From: Symbiodinium natans
Taxonomy: Eukaryota > Sar > Dinophyceae > Suessiales > Symbiodiniaceae
Assembly (NCBI GenBank): GCA_905221605.1
Contig: CAJNDS010002757.1
Span: 1-64,000, forward strand
Direction: 5' to 3'
DNA: 64,000 nucleotides
Shown here: positions 34,063-44,033 of the stretch, one piece after another
Position numbering within the stretch: position 1 is the first letter of the stretch
Layout of the letters: each line of letters begins with the position of its first letter
The notes under the pieces: model-generated
Seen by the model: only the letters and a program-made list of their open reading frames with translations
What the model was told of the DNA's origin: nothing
Databases searched by the model: none
Translations under genes and position numbers: made by a program

Positions 34063-34089
34063 CTCAGTAAGGGGTAGAAGGAGGGACCC

Positions 34090-34122
34090 CTAGAAGGGAC
34101 CCTCAATCATATATGTATATAT

Positions 34123-34156
<34 letters not shown>

Positions 34157-34240
34157 CCTTATATAGTCCCTATATGTACCTAAGTAGCCCCCAAATATCC
34201 CCCTATATCACCCCTAAGCTCCCTTAAAGGGCCCCTCCTT
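34090..34240. repeat. (TA)n hairpin repeat, copy A
   Basis: GGACCCCTAGAAGGGACC leads into a ~60-bp TA tract. The same block occurs in inverted orientation at 41,957-42,085. Likely a small non-autonomous element or cruciform-prone repeat. Confidence 0.6.
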
Positions 34241-34300
34241 TTGTTCCTTGAACTCAATTCTAAGGGGCCCGGATTGGCTTTGCAACTCCTATGCGTAGAC

Positions 34301-34353
34301 CTTTGCCTTGGCTTCTTCCTCACTTTTTCCTCACGAACCCTACGAGATTCATG
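34301..34353 (-). CDS. candidate small exon, Arg/Lys-rich
   Basis: 17 codons plus 2 nt between GTAGGAGCAG and CAAAG|GTCTACG, reading HESRRVREEKVRKKPRQ. Possibly part of the 33.8-34.1 kb gene. Confidence 0.35.
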
Positions 34354-34465
34354 CTGCTCCTACATTCCCAAGAAGCTATGGACATAACCCGAGCGGCTCT
34401 TAGCAAAGAATTCTACAATTCCCTATTTCCCTGTCAAGAAAGTATATGAAGAAAGAGCATTCAAG

Positions 34466-34546
34466 TCACATGGAGCACTTGCCACCGGTGTCCTGGTCAA
34501 AAAGCCACGGGACAAACCGACACTCAGAGGTCCAGGCACTTGGACA
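34466..34546 (-). CDS. candidate exon, Cys/Trp-containing
   Basis: 27 codons after TTTTGGAG to a TGA: contains SAWTSECRFVPWLFDQDTGG. A GT donor (CCAT|GTGACT) just before the stop would make it internal. Confidence 0.4.
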   Translation of the reverse strand, partial: CPSAWTSECRFVPWLFDQDTGGKCSM

Positions 34547-34911
34547 CTCCAAAATGGCATTTGCGGGGCTAAATGAAGACCTGTGTAGTTCCGTGTCCCA
34601 GAAGTGTTGTCTCGGTCCCGACACGTGATTGATCGACCACTCAAACAGCCAGACAGGGAGACGCTCAGACTCAAAAGCTGCTTCCGTTCTTTTGGTTAGG
34701 AAAGGGCACCAAAAGTGGTGTGTAAATCCCGGTCCTAAGTTTGCGTGTTTGCAGCGTGGAACCGTGGAAACGGGTAGGGGATCAACAAAAAAATTATTTG
34801 GGATCTAAGAAGTAATTTATTTCTAGGCGGATCAAAAAAACTTATTTGGGATCAAAAAATAATTTACTGAAGGCTTCGAAGGCTTCTTGCACGCGGAGCG
34901 GAGGCTGTAAA

Positions 34912-35105
34912 CGCTACTGAAAATAGCAGCATTTCTGCAGATATTGTATATAGCAGCAGTTCTGCGCTTTCAGAGGCTGGAAATACTGTACACTGCAGCA
35001 TTTCTGAGTTTCCAGAGGCTGCAAATACTGAAAATAGCAGCATTTCTGCGAATTCAGAGGCTGGAAATACTGTAAATAGCAGCATTTCTGAGTTTGCAGA
35101 GGCTG
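34912..35105. repeat. ~45-bp minisatellite, open on both strands
   Basis: About four units of the type GCAGCATTTCTGAGTTTCC. On the plus strand one frame reads repeated N-S-S-I-S-x-x-x-E-A; the minus frame is Cys/Gln-rich. Low-complexity, not taken as a gene. Confidence 0.8.
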
Positions 35106-35810
35106 CAAGTCAATGCTGGCATCTTGGCATTAGAAGTTTCAAAAAAATGCATCTACTCTGAAGCATGTATATTCTGGCATAGTATTGTGGAAAGTCTTGT
35201 ATAATATTGTATGACATTGAATATTCTTGCATATTATTGTACATTGTTGTATATATTGTTGAGTATTTCTGTATTGTCTTGTATTTTCTTGTGTTTTTGT
35301 GGAATATTCCATATTATTGCATGTTATTGAATGCTATTTTCAAAATTCTTGTATATTCTTGAATTTTCTTTGTATATTATTGCAGATTATTCTATATTAT
35401 AGTATATTATTGTATATTCTTGTATATTCTTGTATATTCTTGTATATTATTGTCTACTAGTGTATATTATTGTAGTTTTCGTACACTATTATATATTGTT
35501 GTATGTCATTGTGTTTTTGTGTTTTCTATATAGCTGTACATTTTTTGTATCTTTTTGAAAAATTGTATGATATTGTATATTTTTGTATACTTTTGTATAG
35601 TATTGTATATTGTTGTCTATTATTGAGTATTCTTGTCAACTACTGAAAATTATTGTAAGTTACTCTTTTTTTACGTGTATATTGCTGCATATTCTTGTAC
35701 ATATTTGTATATTGTTGTATTTTTGTGCATTATTGTATATTATTGCATCTTTTTGTAATACATTCTTGTATACCATTGCATCTTATTGTGCCTTCATGTT
35801 TTTTTGCAAA

Positions 35811-36060
35811 AAGTGCTCGCATCATGGGATTGGAAGGATTCATGTGCTTTGAAGCAAGCTTGCCCGGACTAAGAAAACAGCGCCGGGGGGGGGGTTGGGG
35901 GGGGCCCCCCCCCCCCCCATTTGCAAACACAACGCTCGCATCATTGGTTTGGAAAAGATATTCATACGCTGCTTGCCCGGCTTTAAACAACAATGCTCGC
36001 ATCATGGGTTTGGAAGGGTTCATACGCGTTGAAGAAGCTTGCCCGGTGCCAAACAAACAA
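35811..36060. repeat. three diverged tandem units with a G-run/C-run hairpin
   Basis: Units start at about 35,813, 35,932 and 35,994 (TGCTCGCATCATGGGTTTGG...GCTTGCCCGG). Between the first two is a run of G followed directly by a run of C (35,884-35,921). Confidence 0.75.
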
Positions 36061-36289
36061 GAAATATGTATTGTGTATTATGAATTCTACATCAAATAGC
36101 AGTAAATATATAATATATACATATATGCTTTGTTATTTCGATTTTATTATAGTTTTGATACAAAGGCATACTATACGATATTGTGTTCTATTCTACTCTA
36201 TGCCACTACAATATTTTGCTATACTTTGTTTTAATATATACACACATATATATTATAACATATGATGTTATGTTATGTTTTCCTACATA

Positions 36290-36505
36290 TCCTTTCCTGT
36301 ACTTTCATTTCCTTTCCTTCCCTTCCTTCCTTCCTTCCTCGCTTCCTTGCTTCCTTGCTTCCTTGCTTCCTTGCTTGCTTGCTTCCCTCCTTCCTTCCTT
36401 CCTTCCTGCCTTCCTTCCTTCCTTCCGTCCTTCCGCCCTTCCGCCCTTCCTTCCCTCCCTCCCTCCCTCCTTTTCTCCCTCCCTCCCTCCCTCCCCTTCC
36501 CTCTC
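36290..36505. repeat. polypyrimidine tract (CCTT)n/(CCCT)n
   Basis: Over 200 bp of C/T on the plus strand with drifting tetranucleotides. The Leu/Pro/Ser-rich ORFs here are shadows. Confidence 0.95.
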
Positions 36506-36599
36506 TCCGTCGGAAGAACAGAATAATTATTTCTTGATCCTAAATAAATTTTTTTTGATCCTAAATAAATTATTTTTTGATCCGCATCCCGTGGAAACG

Positions 36600-36662
36600 C
36601 CCTGTGTGCGATCCCTAAATCTCAGTTGGAAACCTCTCAATGTAGGAACTAGGGCCAGTTAG
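36600..36662 (+). CDS. tail of an exon split by the AT-rich insertion
   Basis: If the insertion and one target copy are removed, bases after GTTTGCAG at 34,752 and these bases form one open frame (CVRSLNLSWKPLNVG) to a TAG. This suggests the element landed in a terminal exon. Confidence 0.35.
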   Translation, partial: PCVRSLNLSWKPLNVGTRAS

Positions 36663-36736
36663 AGCGTTTTGTCCGTCGAGGGGTTGAGGGGTGTGTAACT
36701 CTAGAACCCAAGACCCCACGATCCTCCTCGCACGTT

Positions 36737-36848
36737 GCGTTAATCGTTGCTGGTGTCACTGGTGTCACCGGTGTCACTGGCCCTGGCCGCGGTGTGGTTG
36801 CCAGCCAGGGCGTGGGCCCCGTTGGAGGAGGAGGCGTAGTCCTGACAG
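36737..36848 (+). CDS. candidate Gly/Val-rich exon
   Basis: 37 codons plus 1 nt ending CTGACAG|GTAATG. The text is repetitive (VAGVTGVTGVTG) then GGGGVVL, like a low-complexity secreted or structural segment. Start not fixed. Confidence 0.35.
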
Positions 36849-36905
36849 GTAATGCCTTGAGGGTTGAAGGCTACAGGGCTTTGACAAAAGAAGACTGCTA
36901 ATACT

Positions 36906-37028
36906 TACCACCACCACCACCACTACCACGTCACTTCCACGATGACCAGCACAACACCACAACGACCGCTAAATGGTGGTGGTGGTGGTGGTGGTGGTGG
37001 TGGTGGTGGTCGCGCTACTACTTCTACT

Positions 37029-37065
<37 letters not shown>

Positions 37066-37202
37066 CTACACCTGCCACTACTACTTCTACTACAGTACTC
37101 CAACTCCTGCTTCTACTGCTCGTTGTGCTGTCAATATCTCTGGAGTTGCAATATTGCGATTGGAACGGTATCGGAACACATGATGGCACTGTTAAGGCTT
37201 GA
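36906..37202 (+). CDS. low-complexity ORF with trinucleotide repeats and a hydrophobic end
   Basis: (ACC)n, (GGT)n and (ACT)n repeats are open in all three plus frames. One frame from the ATG at 36,942 ends with a possible membrane helix (LQLLLLLLVVLSISL) and a TGA. Coding status is unclear; the repeats themselves are certain. Confidence 0.3.
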
Positions 37203-37257
37203 GGGTGTCGAGTCTGCGATGCACAAATCTAGGATCGGAGGGTGTTGGGTTTAGGGG

Positions 37258-37428
37258 ATGTGCCTGAATGAGATGATCGAAGCTATACATCTGGTGCATA
37301 CTGAATGGCAAGCGTCACAGAGACGTCGGAGTGCGCTGTTCCGGATCCATGTTGATACCTTAGCCGTGGTTGGCGGTGGGGTTCCTGGCTATATGCTTCT
37401 GGTTCAAGGTTTGATCTACCCATTCTGA
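37258..37428 (+). CDS. small ORF, 56 residues
   Basis: ATG at 37,258 to TGA at 37,426. The composition looks genuine (NEMIEAIHLVHTEWQASQ, then a hydrophobic C-terminus GGGVPGYMLLVQGLIYPF). No family recognised and no splice junction needed. It could also be an exon. Confidence 0.4.
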   Translation: MCLNEMIEAIHLVHTEWQASQRRRSALFRIHVDTLAVVGGGVPGYMLLVQGLIYPF

Positions 37429-38199
37429 GCACCAAATTGCTGTTACGAAAATTAAGCGAGTCTAGTTGCGGAGAGTCTAAAGTGGGCAGTTGCCCCTCGC
37501 CTCAGACTGTTAATCCGAGGCTTGGCTACAGTAATTAACTTCCCGTAGCTGTCCTTTTGTAGAGGCCTCAAGCCAGTTGCTCCTAGCTTTCAGCTCCCAG
37601 CTTGCCAGGGCTCAGGTTCAGGGGCTCTATGTACAGAAACCTAATCCGAAGCCCTCAGCCCTACAAGCCGACCCCCTAATAAACCGCGATAAGCCTCTGC
37701 AAGCCACTATGCAACTTGGGCCCTACAAGCACTAAATCTCTAAGCCCTAGATCCCTAGAAGCCCTAGAGGCCGAAGGCCCCCAAAGCTGAAAACGCCAGA
37801 GAAGCAATGCGCGGGTTTCGGGTCAGCACATTCTTGTTTCAACCCAGACTTCTCTCCTCTCAACCCTACACCCTCAACTAGGGTTGCACCCTCAACTAGG
37901 GTTTTCAACCTTCGGTCAGTGGACGGTGGCGGCGCTGGGCCAGGGCTCGGCTGACAACTGCTGGCACAAAGCCTGACGGATTCGGGCTTTAGGGTGGTAC
38001 CGGGGCAGGGACTAGGTGAGGCTTTTGGCGGGAGAGAGGGGGTTGGGACAGTCGTGGACACACCAACAGGCTTTTGGTTCCTAGCCGAAAGACGACCAGG
38101 AATGTGCTGTGGCAATGGTCCTTGCCACGCACGTAGGTTGAACGAACCGAGGGGCAAGGGGTTTGCTATCAATTTGGGAGTTGCGAAAATCACGGATAC
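37429..38199. other. no firm gene
   Basis: A 148-codon Pro-rich minus ORF (37,747-38,193) is the only long frame. It overlaps the plus ORF that follows and shows no motif. Confidence 0.4.
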
Positions 38200-38604
38200 A
38201 TGCTTGAGCTCTTGGGTCCAGATAAGAAGGCTACCCTCATTTTCGGGTGCTTGGGGCTGTGGCGCGGGGATTTGGGTAATGGGCTGTTGGCTGAGTTGGC
38301 TGAGTTATTTGCAACAAAGATTCCGGGGGCTCTCCCCCTTTGCAATGAAGTGCCTGCAATACGGGTCCCATGCATAGGTGGCATGTCTGAAAGTTCCTGT
38401 GCGCAGAAGTCGGAAGAGCTTCTGAGCTCTCCTTCATTCCGTGATCTCCAAGTCATGTCGCAGAATGTTAGCAGCCATGAGCTGGCTTGTCAGCCGGCCC
38501 CTCTGTGCTCTGCAAAGCACTGTAAGAGGACATTTGAACGATTTTGTTCGTGTGTGGATTTGGGCATTCCAGTCCTCCGCAATCTGCTCACCCGAGCTCT
38601 TTGA
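38200..38604 (+). CDS. candidate ORF, 134 residues, Cys-containing
   Basis: Opens at an ATG with ELLGPDKKATLIFGCLG and runs to TAG. Protein-like text with scattered Cys. A second plus frame (38,441-38,854) overlaps and its end (KECHKVQGCQNAEWESG) is equally plausible, so a spliced gene switching frame near 38.5 kb is likely. Family unknown. Confidence 0.35.
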   Translation: MLELLGPDKKATLIFGCLGLWRGDLGNGLLAELAELFATKIPGALPLCNEVPAIRVPCIGGMSESSCAQKSEELLSSPSFRDLQVMSQNVSSHELACQPAPLCSAKHCKRTFERFCSCVDLGIPVLRNLLTRAL

Positions 38605-38881
38605 GACCCAAAGTTATTCTCCAAAGCTTTGGGATCTCAGGCCACTGGCTGCTCAAAACGCAAGTCCGCTCAGCGACTACATGCCCGAGGCCCGAAAGGA
38701 ATGTCACAAGGTACAGGGCTGCCAAAATGCAGAATGGGAGTCTGGAGTCGATTTCTTGGGTTGTCTGTCAGAATTACCCCGTCAACCTTGTCAGCCTGAC
38801 TTGCCTCATGCCCTGTCTCGGCACTCGGGAAGAGAAGGCTTTCTGACTCTTTGATGGAACTGCACTGACCTTCTGCGACAG

Positions 38882-39175
38882 GAGGCGCTGCAAAAACACA
38901 ATGCTGAGGTTCTGGCTTCTTGCTGGCCATATAGAATGGCGTCGGCGGCCTCCGCACAACGAGGACAAGGCTTAGGGCATATATTCTCTCCGCCAACCCT
39001 AAACTCTAAACCCTGAACCTTTTGGTGCTCACAGGCCCAAGTCTGCAGACAAGCGACGGGCACTGCAAGTATTTTCCTTAGAGGCAGCATGGAAGCAGCT
39101 GGCAGAGTTGCCATTGACGGGTACTCTTTATCTTCTACATCGCCTCACCATGGAAACTTTCTGGTTCATGGTTAG
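38882..39175 (+). CDS. two candidate exons, unknown gene
   Basis: Exon 38882-38969 (after CTGCGACAG; EALQKHNAEVLASCWPY; GC donor CAAG|GCTTAG) and exon 39035-39175 (after GCTCACAG; ATGTASIFLRGSMEAAGRV, ending TAG). The listed GC donor leaves phase 1 while the second exon needs phase 0, so an alternative donor (GCACAACG at about 38,955) or a missing exon is required. Probably the same gene as 38,200-38,604. Confidence 0.4.
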
Positions 39176-39241
39176 GATCGTATAAAAAATGTGAATGTCT
39201 ATTCCTTATTGAGTTTAAGTACCCTTAAACATGTAAGATGT

Positions 39242-39266
39242 TGCGCCACCCCCCCCCCCCCCCCCA
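39242..39266 (+). repeat. poly-C run
   Basis: About 19 C. Similar runs occur at 6,806, 28,118, 54,680 and 54,716, and G runs at 42,659 and 45,295. Confidence 0.9.
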
Positions 39267-39723
39267 TGACAAAGTCAAAAACCAGACGAACCATTCTGCC
39301 GAAGCACCTGAGATGACGCATGCCCGCTTTGAGCAGTCAGGGCACAAACCTGGGCCAAGTGCAAGCCCCTCATGACCCTCAACTTCACCCACTCTTCTTC
39401 CGTGTGAAGTCACTCAGTTTCGCGATTCAAGAGAGCCTTTGCGGGGATTTATGGATGCTTCTGCGCTATTGACCGCAAGTGGCTCACAGGTCAGCTGGCA
39501 AGCTCGTACTTGCTTTCGTCCTTGCTTCCAGTGTCTTTCTGGGCTTCTTTGGTGACATCTCCCGTGGGTAGCCCGCAAGACTCACTGTAACCAGAAGCAC
39601 CAACAGGTGCCAGAACATGCAGTGGCTGCCGGGGGAAGTGGGTTGAACCCGCCCTTGTCTCTCTCTCTCTCTCTCTCTCTGGTCATCTTTCTCACTTCCT
39701 CCCTGCCTGTGCCCCTCTCACAG

Positions 39724-39902
39724 TCGGTTTCCACCTCTCGACACGCTGCTCACTTGCCACTCCATTCATGCGGTGGATCGAAGGCAAGATGCTGCATGTA
39801 GACAGAACTGGAGAAGGGTCTTGGCAAACATTTGATTTGACCTCGGCGTGGGCACCCGCAACTACTACTACAGACACTTCTGGCAGTTGTAGACCCATTT
39901 GA
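39724..39902 (+). CDS. candidate terminal exon
   Basis: Strong acceptor (CCTGTGCCCCTCTCACAG), then 58 codons to TGA: contains TPFMRWIEGKMLHVDRTGEG. A (TC)n microsatellite lies upstream in the presumed intron (39,657-39,680). Family unknown. Confidence 0.5.
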
Positions 39903-40044
39903 ATATTGATCCGATGATACATGGACGTATCTTCGTGGCATACTTCTTGTGGGTAGTTGTTTTGGTTTGTTTTGGGGTTTGGGATTAGGGTTCAGAAGTC
40001 TAATGGAATCATATCGCTAGTCATGTCGTGCCTATCATTCGCAG

Positions 40045-40211
40045 GATGCCGGACGCCCTGGGTGCTTCGATAGCTCTAGGGATGAAGGCTTCCTGGGTTT
40101 ATTGGGTTTTAGAACCGGTTTTGAGGATTTTTGTGGTTCAAGGCGACATCCCTGACTGTTGCGCGGCTTACAACATCACACCCATCTGAACCCATGTCGT
40201 CGAGAACATGA
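40045..40211 (+). CDS. two joined small exons, unknown protein
   Basis: 40045-40096 (MPDALGASIALGMKASW) and 40143-40211 (ending TGA) join in phase across a 46-bp GT-AG intron. AG|G at both acceptors fits the local pattern. The intron is very short, so confidence is limited. Confidence 0.35.
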
Positions 40212-40284
40212 CTGCCCCCTAACCTCCTAAGCCCCGTATCTGTAAACCCTAAACCCTGAACGTGGAGAGGGCTTTTTCAGGGTT

Positions 40285-40676
40285 GTGGGGCTTGTGCACT
40301 GCAACCCAAGAAACGCATTTGCAGTGAGCTTCGGAGAAGTATGGCCTGAGCTGTTGAGGGTGCAGGGCTCCGACTCTCGCACTCTCGTGCGGCGGGCTCG
40401 AGGGACTATAGGGTTTCGAGCTTCCGTTTTAGGTGCTTATGGACGTCTAATCAGGTTGAAAGCTCAAAAGTTTGGTGCTCAGGGTCTGGAGGTGAAGGCT
40501 CAGACTTCTAGCTTTGCGGTGCAACTCTTTGAAGTTCAGCATCAAAGGATTAAGGTGTAGGGCTTCATGAATTACAGCGTTGGATATGCAGTTGTTTTTC
40601 GCAACCTCGTTCATCTAATGCTGATATACCAGGTACTCATTCCTGAGGAAAAATGTTTCGTTCAGCAGTTTACATA
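40285..40676 (+). CDS. ORFs of unclear status
   Basis: A 91-codon frame (40,285-40,560) and, just after it, a 36-codon frame from the ATG at 40,566 (SVGYAVVFRNLVHLMLIYQ). Both read like protein but lack recognised motifs. They may be exons of one gene. Confidence 0.3.
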
Positions 40677-41194
40677 AGTATCACCATATTGAACCTCATG
40701 GAATTGGTGATGAAAGCTGCTATCTGCGCAGAACCTCCGTTTCAGGGTTAGCTTTTGGTTGAGGTCCTGCCAAGCCCCTCCGAGAAGCAATCAGTAGGAA
40801 CTAAGAAGGTGTTGTAGGACTTGTGTCTGCCTGCCCAGACAGGGTTCCCCGTAGGCTCAACATAGCCCAAAAGACTTACAAACGAAGGCCTTTGGGCAGA
40901 CAAACCTTAAACCTTAGAGCCTCAGGGTTCTGGTACAGGATGCAATGTTGGTGCATCTCGGAACATTGCCGATAAAAGAAGGGGTTTAGGATGTAATAGT
41001 ACCAAGGATCCGTCACAACTCGGGGCCTCCCTGTGAACTTTTGTCTGTTCATGACTTATCGAGCTGGGGCTTCCCTCCTTGTAGGGGTTTTGGAGTTTAA
41101 ACACGCTGGGTTTCGGAGGGCTTAAGGTCTCCGGAATTCTTGGCACAAGTCGCAAGTCAAGAGGCGATGGACGCCTAAACCCTAAACCTTACAC

Positions 41195-41273
41195 CCCTGA
41201 AACTGGTGTGGCAAAGGCACGCACTTGGAGGACAGCTGGTCCAAGCGCCCTTGCCGGAGTAGTCCAGCGTGCA
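41195..41273 (-). CDS. candidate Cys-rich exon
   Basis: 26 codons plus 1 nt between GAACCAG and GGG|GTGTAAGG: CTLDYSGKGAWTSC then CPPSACLCH-type spacing. A secreted disulfide-rich module is possible. Confidence 0.4.
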
Positions 41274-41364
41274 CTGGTTCCTTGGTTTCAGACAGGGTTT
41301 AGGGTTTTTTGGGGTTCAGGGTTTAGGGTTGAAGGGGTCCGAGCCCCTTGCCAGGGCTTCATAT

Positions 41365-41513
41365 TTGGAGGTTCATGGTACTTACTAACCACTTATAACT
41401 GGGCTTATAACCCTACTTATGATTGGGATGACCCCTATAAGGCCTTTTCGGGGTATTATAAGTAGGGTTATAAGTACAGTTATAATTGGTTAGTAAGTAG
41501 CATGAACCTCCAA
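41365..41513. mobile_element. 149-bp MITE with 37-bp terminal inverted repeats
   Basis: The first 37 bp (TTGGAGGTTCATGGTACTTA...) match the reverse complement of the last 37 bp with two mismatches. The interior is AT-rich with further self-complementarity (CCTACTTAT / TATAAGTAGGG). No clear target duplication. Related TATAAGTAG text occurs near 44,205. Confidence 0.8.
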
Positions 41514-41694
41514 GTAAAGGCTTAAGTTGTTGTTTTGCGGGATCAGAACTTTAGGGCCTCCGGGTTTGACATGGTTTGACTTTAGGGGCTTGTAGGGTTA
41601 AGCTTAAGAACGCTCGCACGCCGGCAGGCAAGGCTTAGGGTTCTTTGCCACCCGCCAATCAGACCAGCCGCTTGGGGTTTGGGATTCTGGGTTG

Positions 41695-41808
41695 AATCCT
41701 AACCCTAAGCCCTAAGCCCTAAGCCCTAAGCCCTAAGCCCTAAGCCCTAAGCCCTAAGCCCTAAGCCCTAAGCCCTAAGCCCTAAACCCTAAACCCTAGG
41801 CAGAACGA
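41695..41808 (-). repeat. CCCTAAG-variant array
   Basis: Thirteen or so units of CCCTAAG, turning into CCCTAAA at the right end. The variant is homogeneous, which implies local amplification and not telomerase addition. Confidence 0.95.
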
Positions 41809-41847
41809 AAACTGCAAACCTTAACTTGCATCATGTGGAGTGCTCAG

Positions 41848-41967
41848 GCCGCGTCGGGTTGCAAAGGACGCATCGTGCACTCTTCGCCTGCGACCACGTG
41901 GGGGTTTACGGTGAAGGGCGCAAGCCTCACATCACCCCTGAATCAACAGACTAAAGGGACTATCTAA
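41848..41967 (+). CDS. candidate terminal exon
   Basis: After AGTGCTCAG, 39 codons to TAA (CKGRIVHSSPATTWGF). The opposite strand also has a plausible exon after GTGGTCGCAG, so the strand is uncertain. Confidence 0.35.
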   Translation, partial: AASGCKGRIVHSSPATTWGFTVKGASLTSPLNQQTKGTI

Positions 41968-42085
41968 GGTGTATATATATATATATATAATATAGATATA
42001 TACATATATATATATATATACATATGGGTTATATAGGGCCATAAGATTAAGGGTCCCCTTCTAGGGGTCCCTCCTTAGGCCCCTG
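41957..42085. repeat. (TA)n hairpin repeat, copy B (inverted)
   Basis: The right end GGGTCCCCTTCTAGGGGTCC is the reverse complement of the left end of copy A at 34,090. TA tract in between. Confidence 0.6.
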
Positions 42086-42323
42086 AGCTGAACCACCGTC
42101 AACCTAAAGTCGCACCCTAAACCCCAGACCCTACGACGGAACTGGCTTCAGAAAACCCTGGAAAGTAGTAGCAGCAACAAGGATAGAGGTAATAGTCATA
42201 GCAATTTTACCACTTCATAACAAGTACTTGCCTTTTGCGCAGGCGGGCTGTCTGCCTGTTTTTGTTTTTTTTTTACGTTCTTGGGTTCCTAAGCCAAGCC
42301 TTGGGTTCAGAGTGCAAACGTGC

Positions 42324-42424
42324 CTAACCCTAAACCCTAAACCCTAAACCCTAAACCCTAAACCCTAAACTCTAAATCCTAAATCCTAAACCCTAAACCC
42401 TAAACCATCTAAACCCTAAACCCT
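42324..42424 (-). repeat. CCCTAAA array
   Basis: Mostly perfect heptamers with a CTCTAAATCCTAAATC interruption. Confidence 0.95.
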
Positions 42425-42487
42425 TCAGATTGGGTCTTTTGGTTTAGGGTATCGACTCCCCGTCTCCCTTGAAAAGAAGGTACTCAC

Positions 42488-42531
42488 AGGATCTCGGTCG
42501 GCTCTGGAGCATGTGAGGCTCCTTAGGGTCC
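42488..42531 (-). CDS. candidate 44-bp exon
   Basis: GGCTGGAG|G acceptor and a consensus GTGAGTACC donor, encoding DPKEPHMLQSRPRS. Likely part of the same minus gene as 43,249-43,333 and 43,914-43,980, but connecting exons are missing. Confidence 0.4.
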
Positions 42532-42865
42532 CTCCAGCCCTTTGGGGCCTCTTAGGGTTTAGGGTTTAACCCCCTAATGGGAGGGTTTCCGAGAAAAGGA
42601 GGGGGTACCCCATTTTTGGTGGGTCCCTTTAAGGGGATTCGTTTTTTTTTTCTTGTTTGGGGGGGGGGGGGGGGGGGGGGGGGGTGGGGGGGTAGAAAAG
42701 GGGTATTATCCTAGTTTGGGAAATACCCATAATATGGTGAGTTCTCCAAATTCGGGTCCTTTTTGGGTACCCGAAAATGAGAGGGGCCGCCTTAAAATAA
42801 GGACCCCAAAAGAAACCCTAATTTAGAGAAATCAGCGGATAGCTGATCTCGGCTCCACTCCGCAG

Positions 42866-42902
42866 GGAGCACGCCATCAGGCAGCTGCTGAAGGAGAGCT
42901 GA
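42866..42902 (+). CDS. candidate 37-bp terminal exon
   Basis: Good acceptor (CGGCTCCACTCCGCAG) followed by EHAIRQLLKES and TGA. Very short, so tentative. Confidence 0.3.
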
Positions 42903-43248
42903 CCAAAATCACATGTTGCTTCAACATGACGTCCAGTTCATTACACCAGGTTCTCTAAACCCTAAACCTTGAAGAACATCACCTCAAACCACACCAACCC
43001 ATGTCAACATCGCAGCACCACCCCTAACACGTTCTAGGGTTTAGGGCCATGCTAGCCAACGCCTTCACGGTATTGACGGTCGACTGTGTGTAGCCGACAT
43101 TCCTCGACTGTTCTGACGAATCGTTGCGTTGATGCACATATTGGCTATAGACCCAAGCCCTCACCCCTGCAGCAGAAAAGCTGCAGAGACCAAACGCATT
43201 CAAAAAGAACTGGTGCTGAAGACCCTCCACGCGACGGGTTGGTGTTGC

Positions 43249-43333
43249 CATTGGTGGGGAAGTACATCTCGGACGCCTCATCGGTGATGAACTCTAAGTC
43301 ATCAGCCTCCACCGCTTTGGCATAGGACTCTGC
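43249..43333 (-). CDS. candidate exon, acidic protein
   Basis: After AAGTAG: AESYAKAVEADDLEFITDEA..YFPTN, 28 codons plus 1 nt if the GC donor (AATG|GCAACA) is used; the frame stays open further. Convincing protein text, family unknown. Confidence 0.45.
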
Positions 43334-43757
43334 CTACTTGCCGGCGCGACAGTTGCGGGCACTGAGCCCTAAACCCTAAACATCCCCAAGCCTTAAACCT
43401 TTAAGACTAATTATACTTAGTTACTTATGACTTCGCTGCCCTAAACCCTAAACCCTATAAAGTCTGAACCCTGAACCCCGAACCTGGACCGAATCTGAGA
43501 TTTCCTTCGGCCAAAGCCGGGAGGGGCCGCTGAAAAACACACTCCCCCCCCACCCCCCCAAAATAGTAGGGGTACACCGGTTCCGAGATCTTGATTCTCG
43601 AAACCCCCCCCCCCCCTGCTCCCCCGGTGAAAGAAGGGATCCCTGCGAGGGACTCCTTGGAATCCCAGGAAGACAAAGCGGCGGGCATTGAAGCATCTCC
43701 ATGGAGGAGACCAGGCAATCTAACAATAACAAGTGAGCCCCCCAAGTTGGTGCCCTA

Positions 43758-44033
43758 GGTTTAGGGTTTAGGGTTTAGGGTTTAGGGTTTAGGGTTTAGG
43801 GTTTAGGGTTTAGGGTTTAGGGTTTAGGGTTTAGGGTTTAGGGTTTAGCGTCCTAAAGCCCTTTAAAAACCCTTAGTCTGACTGAGCCCCCTAAAAACCC
43901 CAAAGCTTCTCACAGGTGAAGGAGGCCCAGGAGTTGGCCTGGACTTCCAGGGGCACGGCATACTCCGGATCCATCAACTCCTGAAGCTGAATTTTGGGTC
44001 CTTAGGGCTTAGGGTTTAGGGTTTAGGGTCTCA
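43758..44033 (+). repeat. TTTAGGG array (13 units) and a smaller one
   Basis: 43,758-43,849 is a near-perfect run. 44,000-44,033 lies just upstream (coding strand) of exon 43,914-43,980 and reads CCCTAAA on that strand before its acceptor. Confidence 0.95.
43914..43980 (-). CDS. candidate internal exon
   Basis: 67 bp between AATTCAGCTTCAG and ACCT|GTGAGAAG, reading ELMDPEYAVPLEVQANSWA. Both splice sites are strong. Family unknown. Confidence 0.5.

Larger units (their letters stand above)
34773..36588. mobile_element. 1.8-kb AT-rich insertion with 11-bp target duplication
   Basis: CCGTGGAAACG occurs at 34,762-34,772 and again at 36,589-36,599, directly flanking the block. Its ends are imperfect inverted repeats built from GGATCAAAAAA and ATTATTT units. 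Inside are a 45-bp minisatellite (34,912-35,105), a TATTGTATATTC-rich tract (about 35,160-35,800), three copies of a GCTCGCATCATGGG repeat (35,811-36,060), a G/C hairpin, and a polypyrimidine tract. No transposase or reverse transcriptase seen, so it is non-autonomous. Confidence 0.65.

Noticed and set aside
36183-36662. 159-codon Leu/Pro/Ser-rich ORF
   Set aside because: Most of it translates the polypyrimidine tract of the AT-rich insertion; only its last codons may be exon.
39600-39660. GGGTTGAACCC as a tRNA box B
   Set aside because: No acceptor stem or box A at the required distance.
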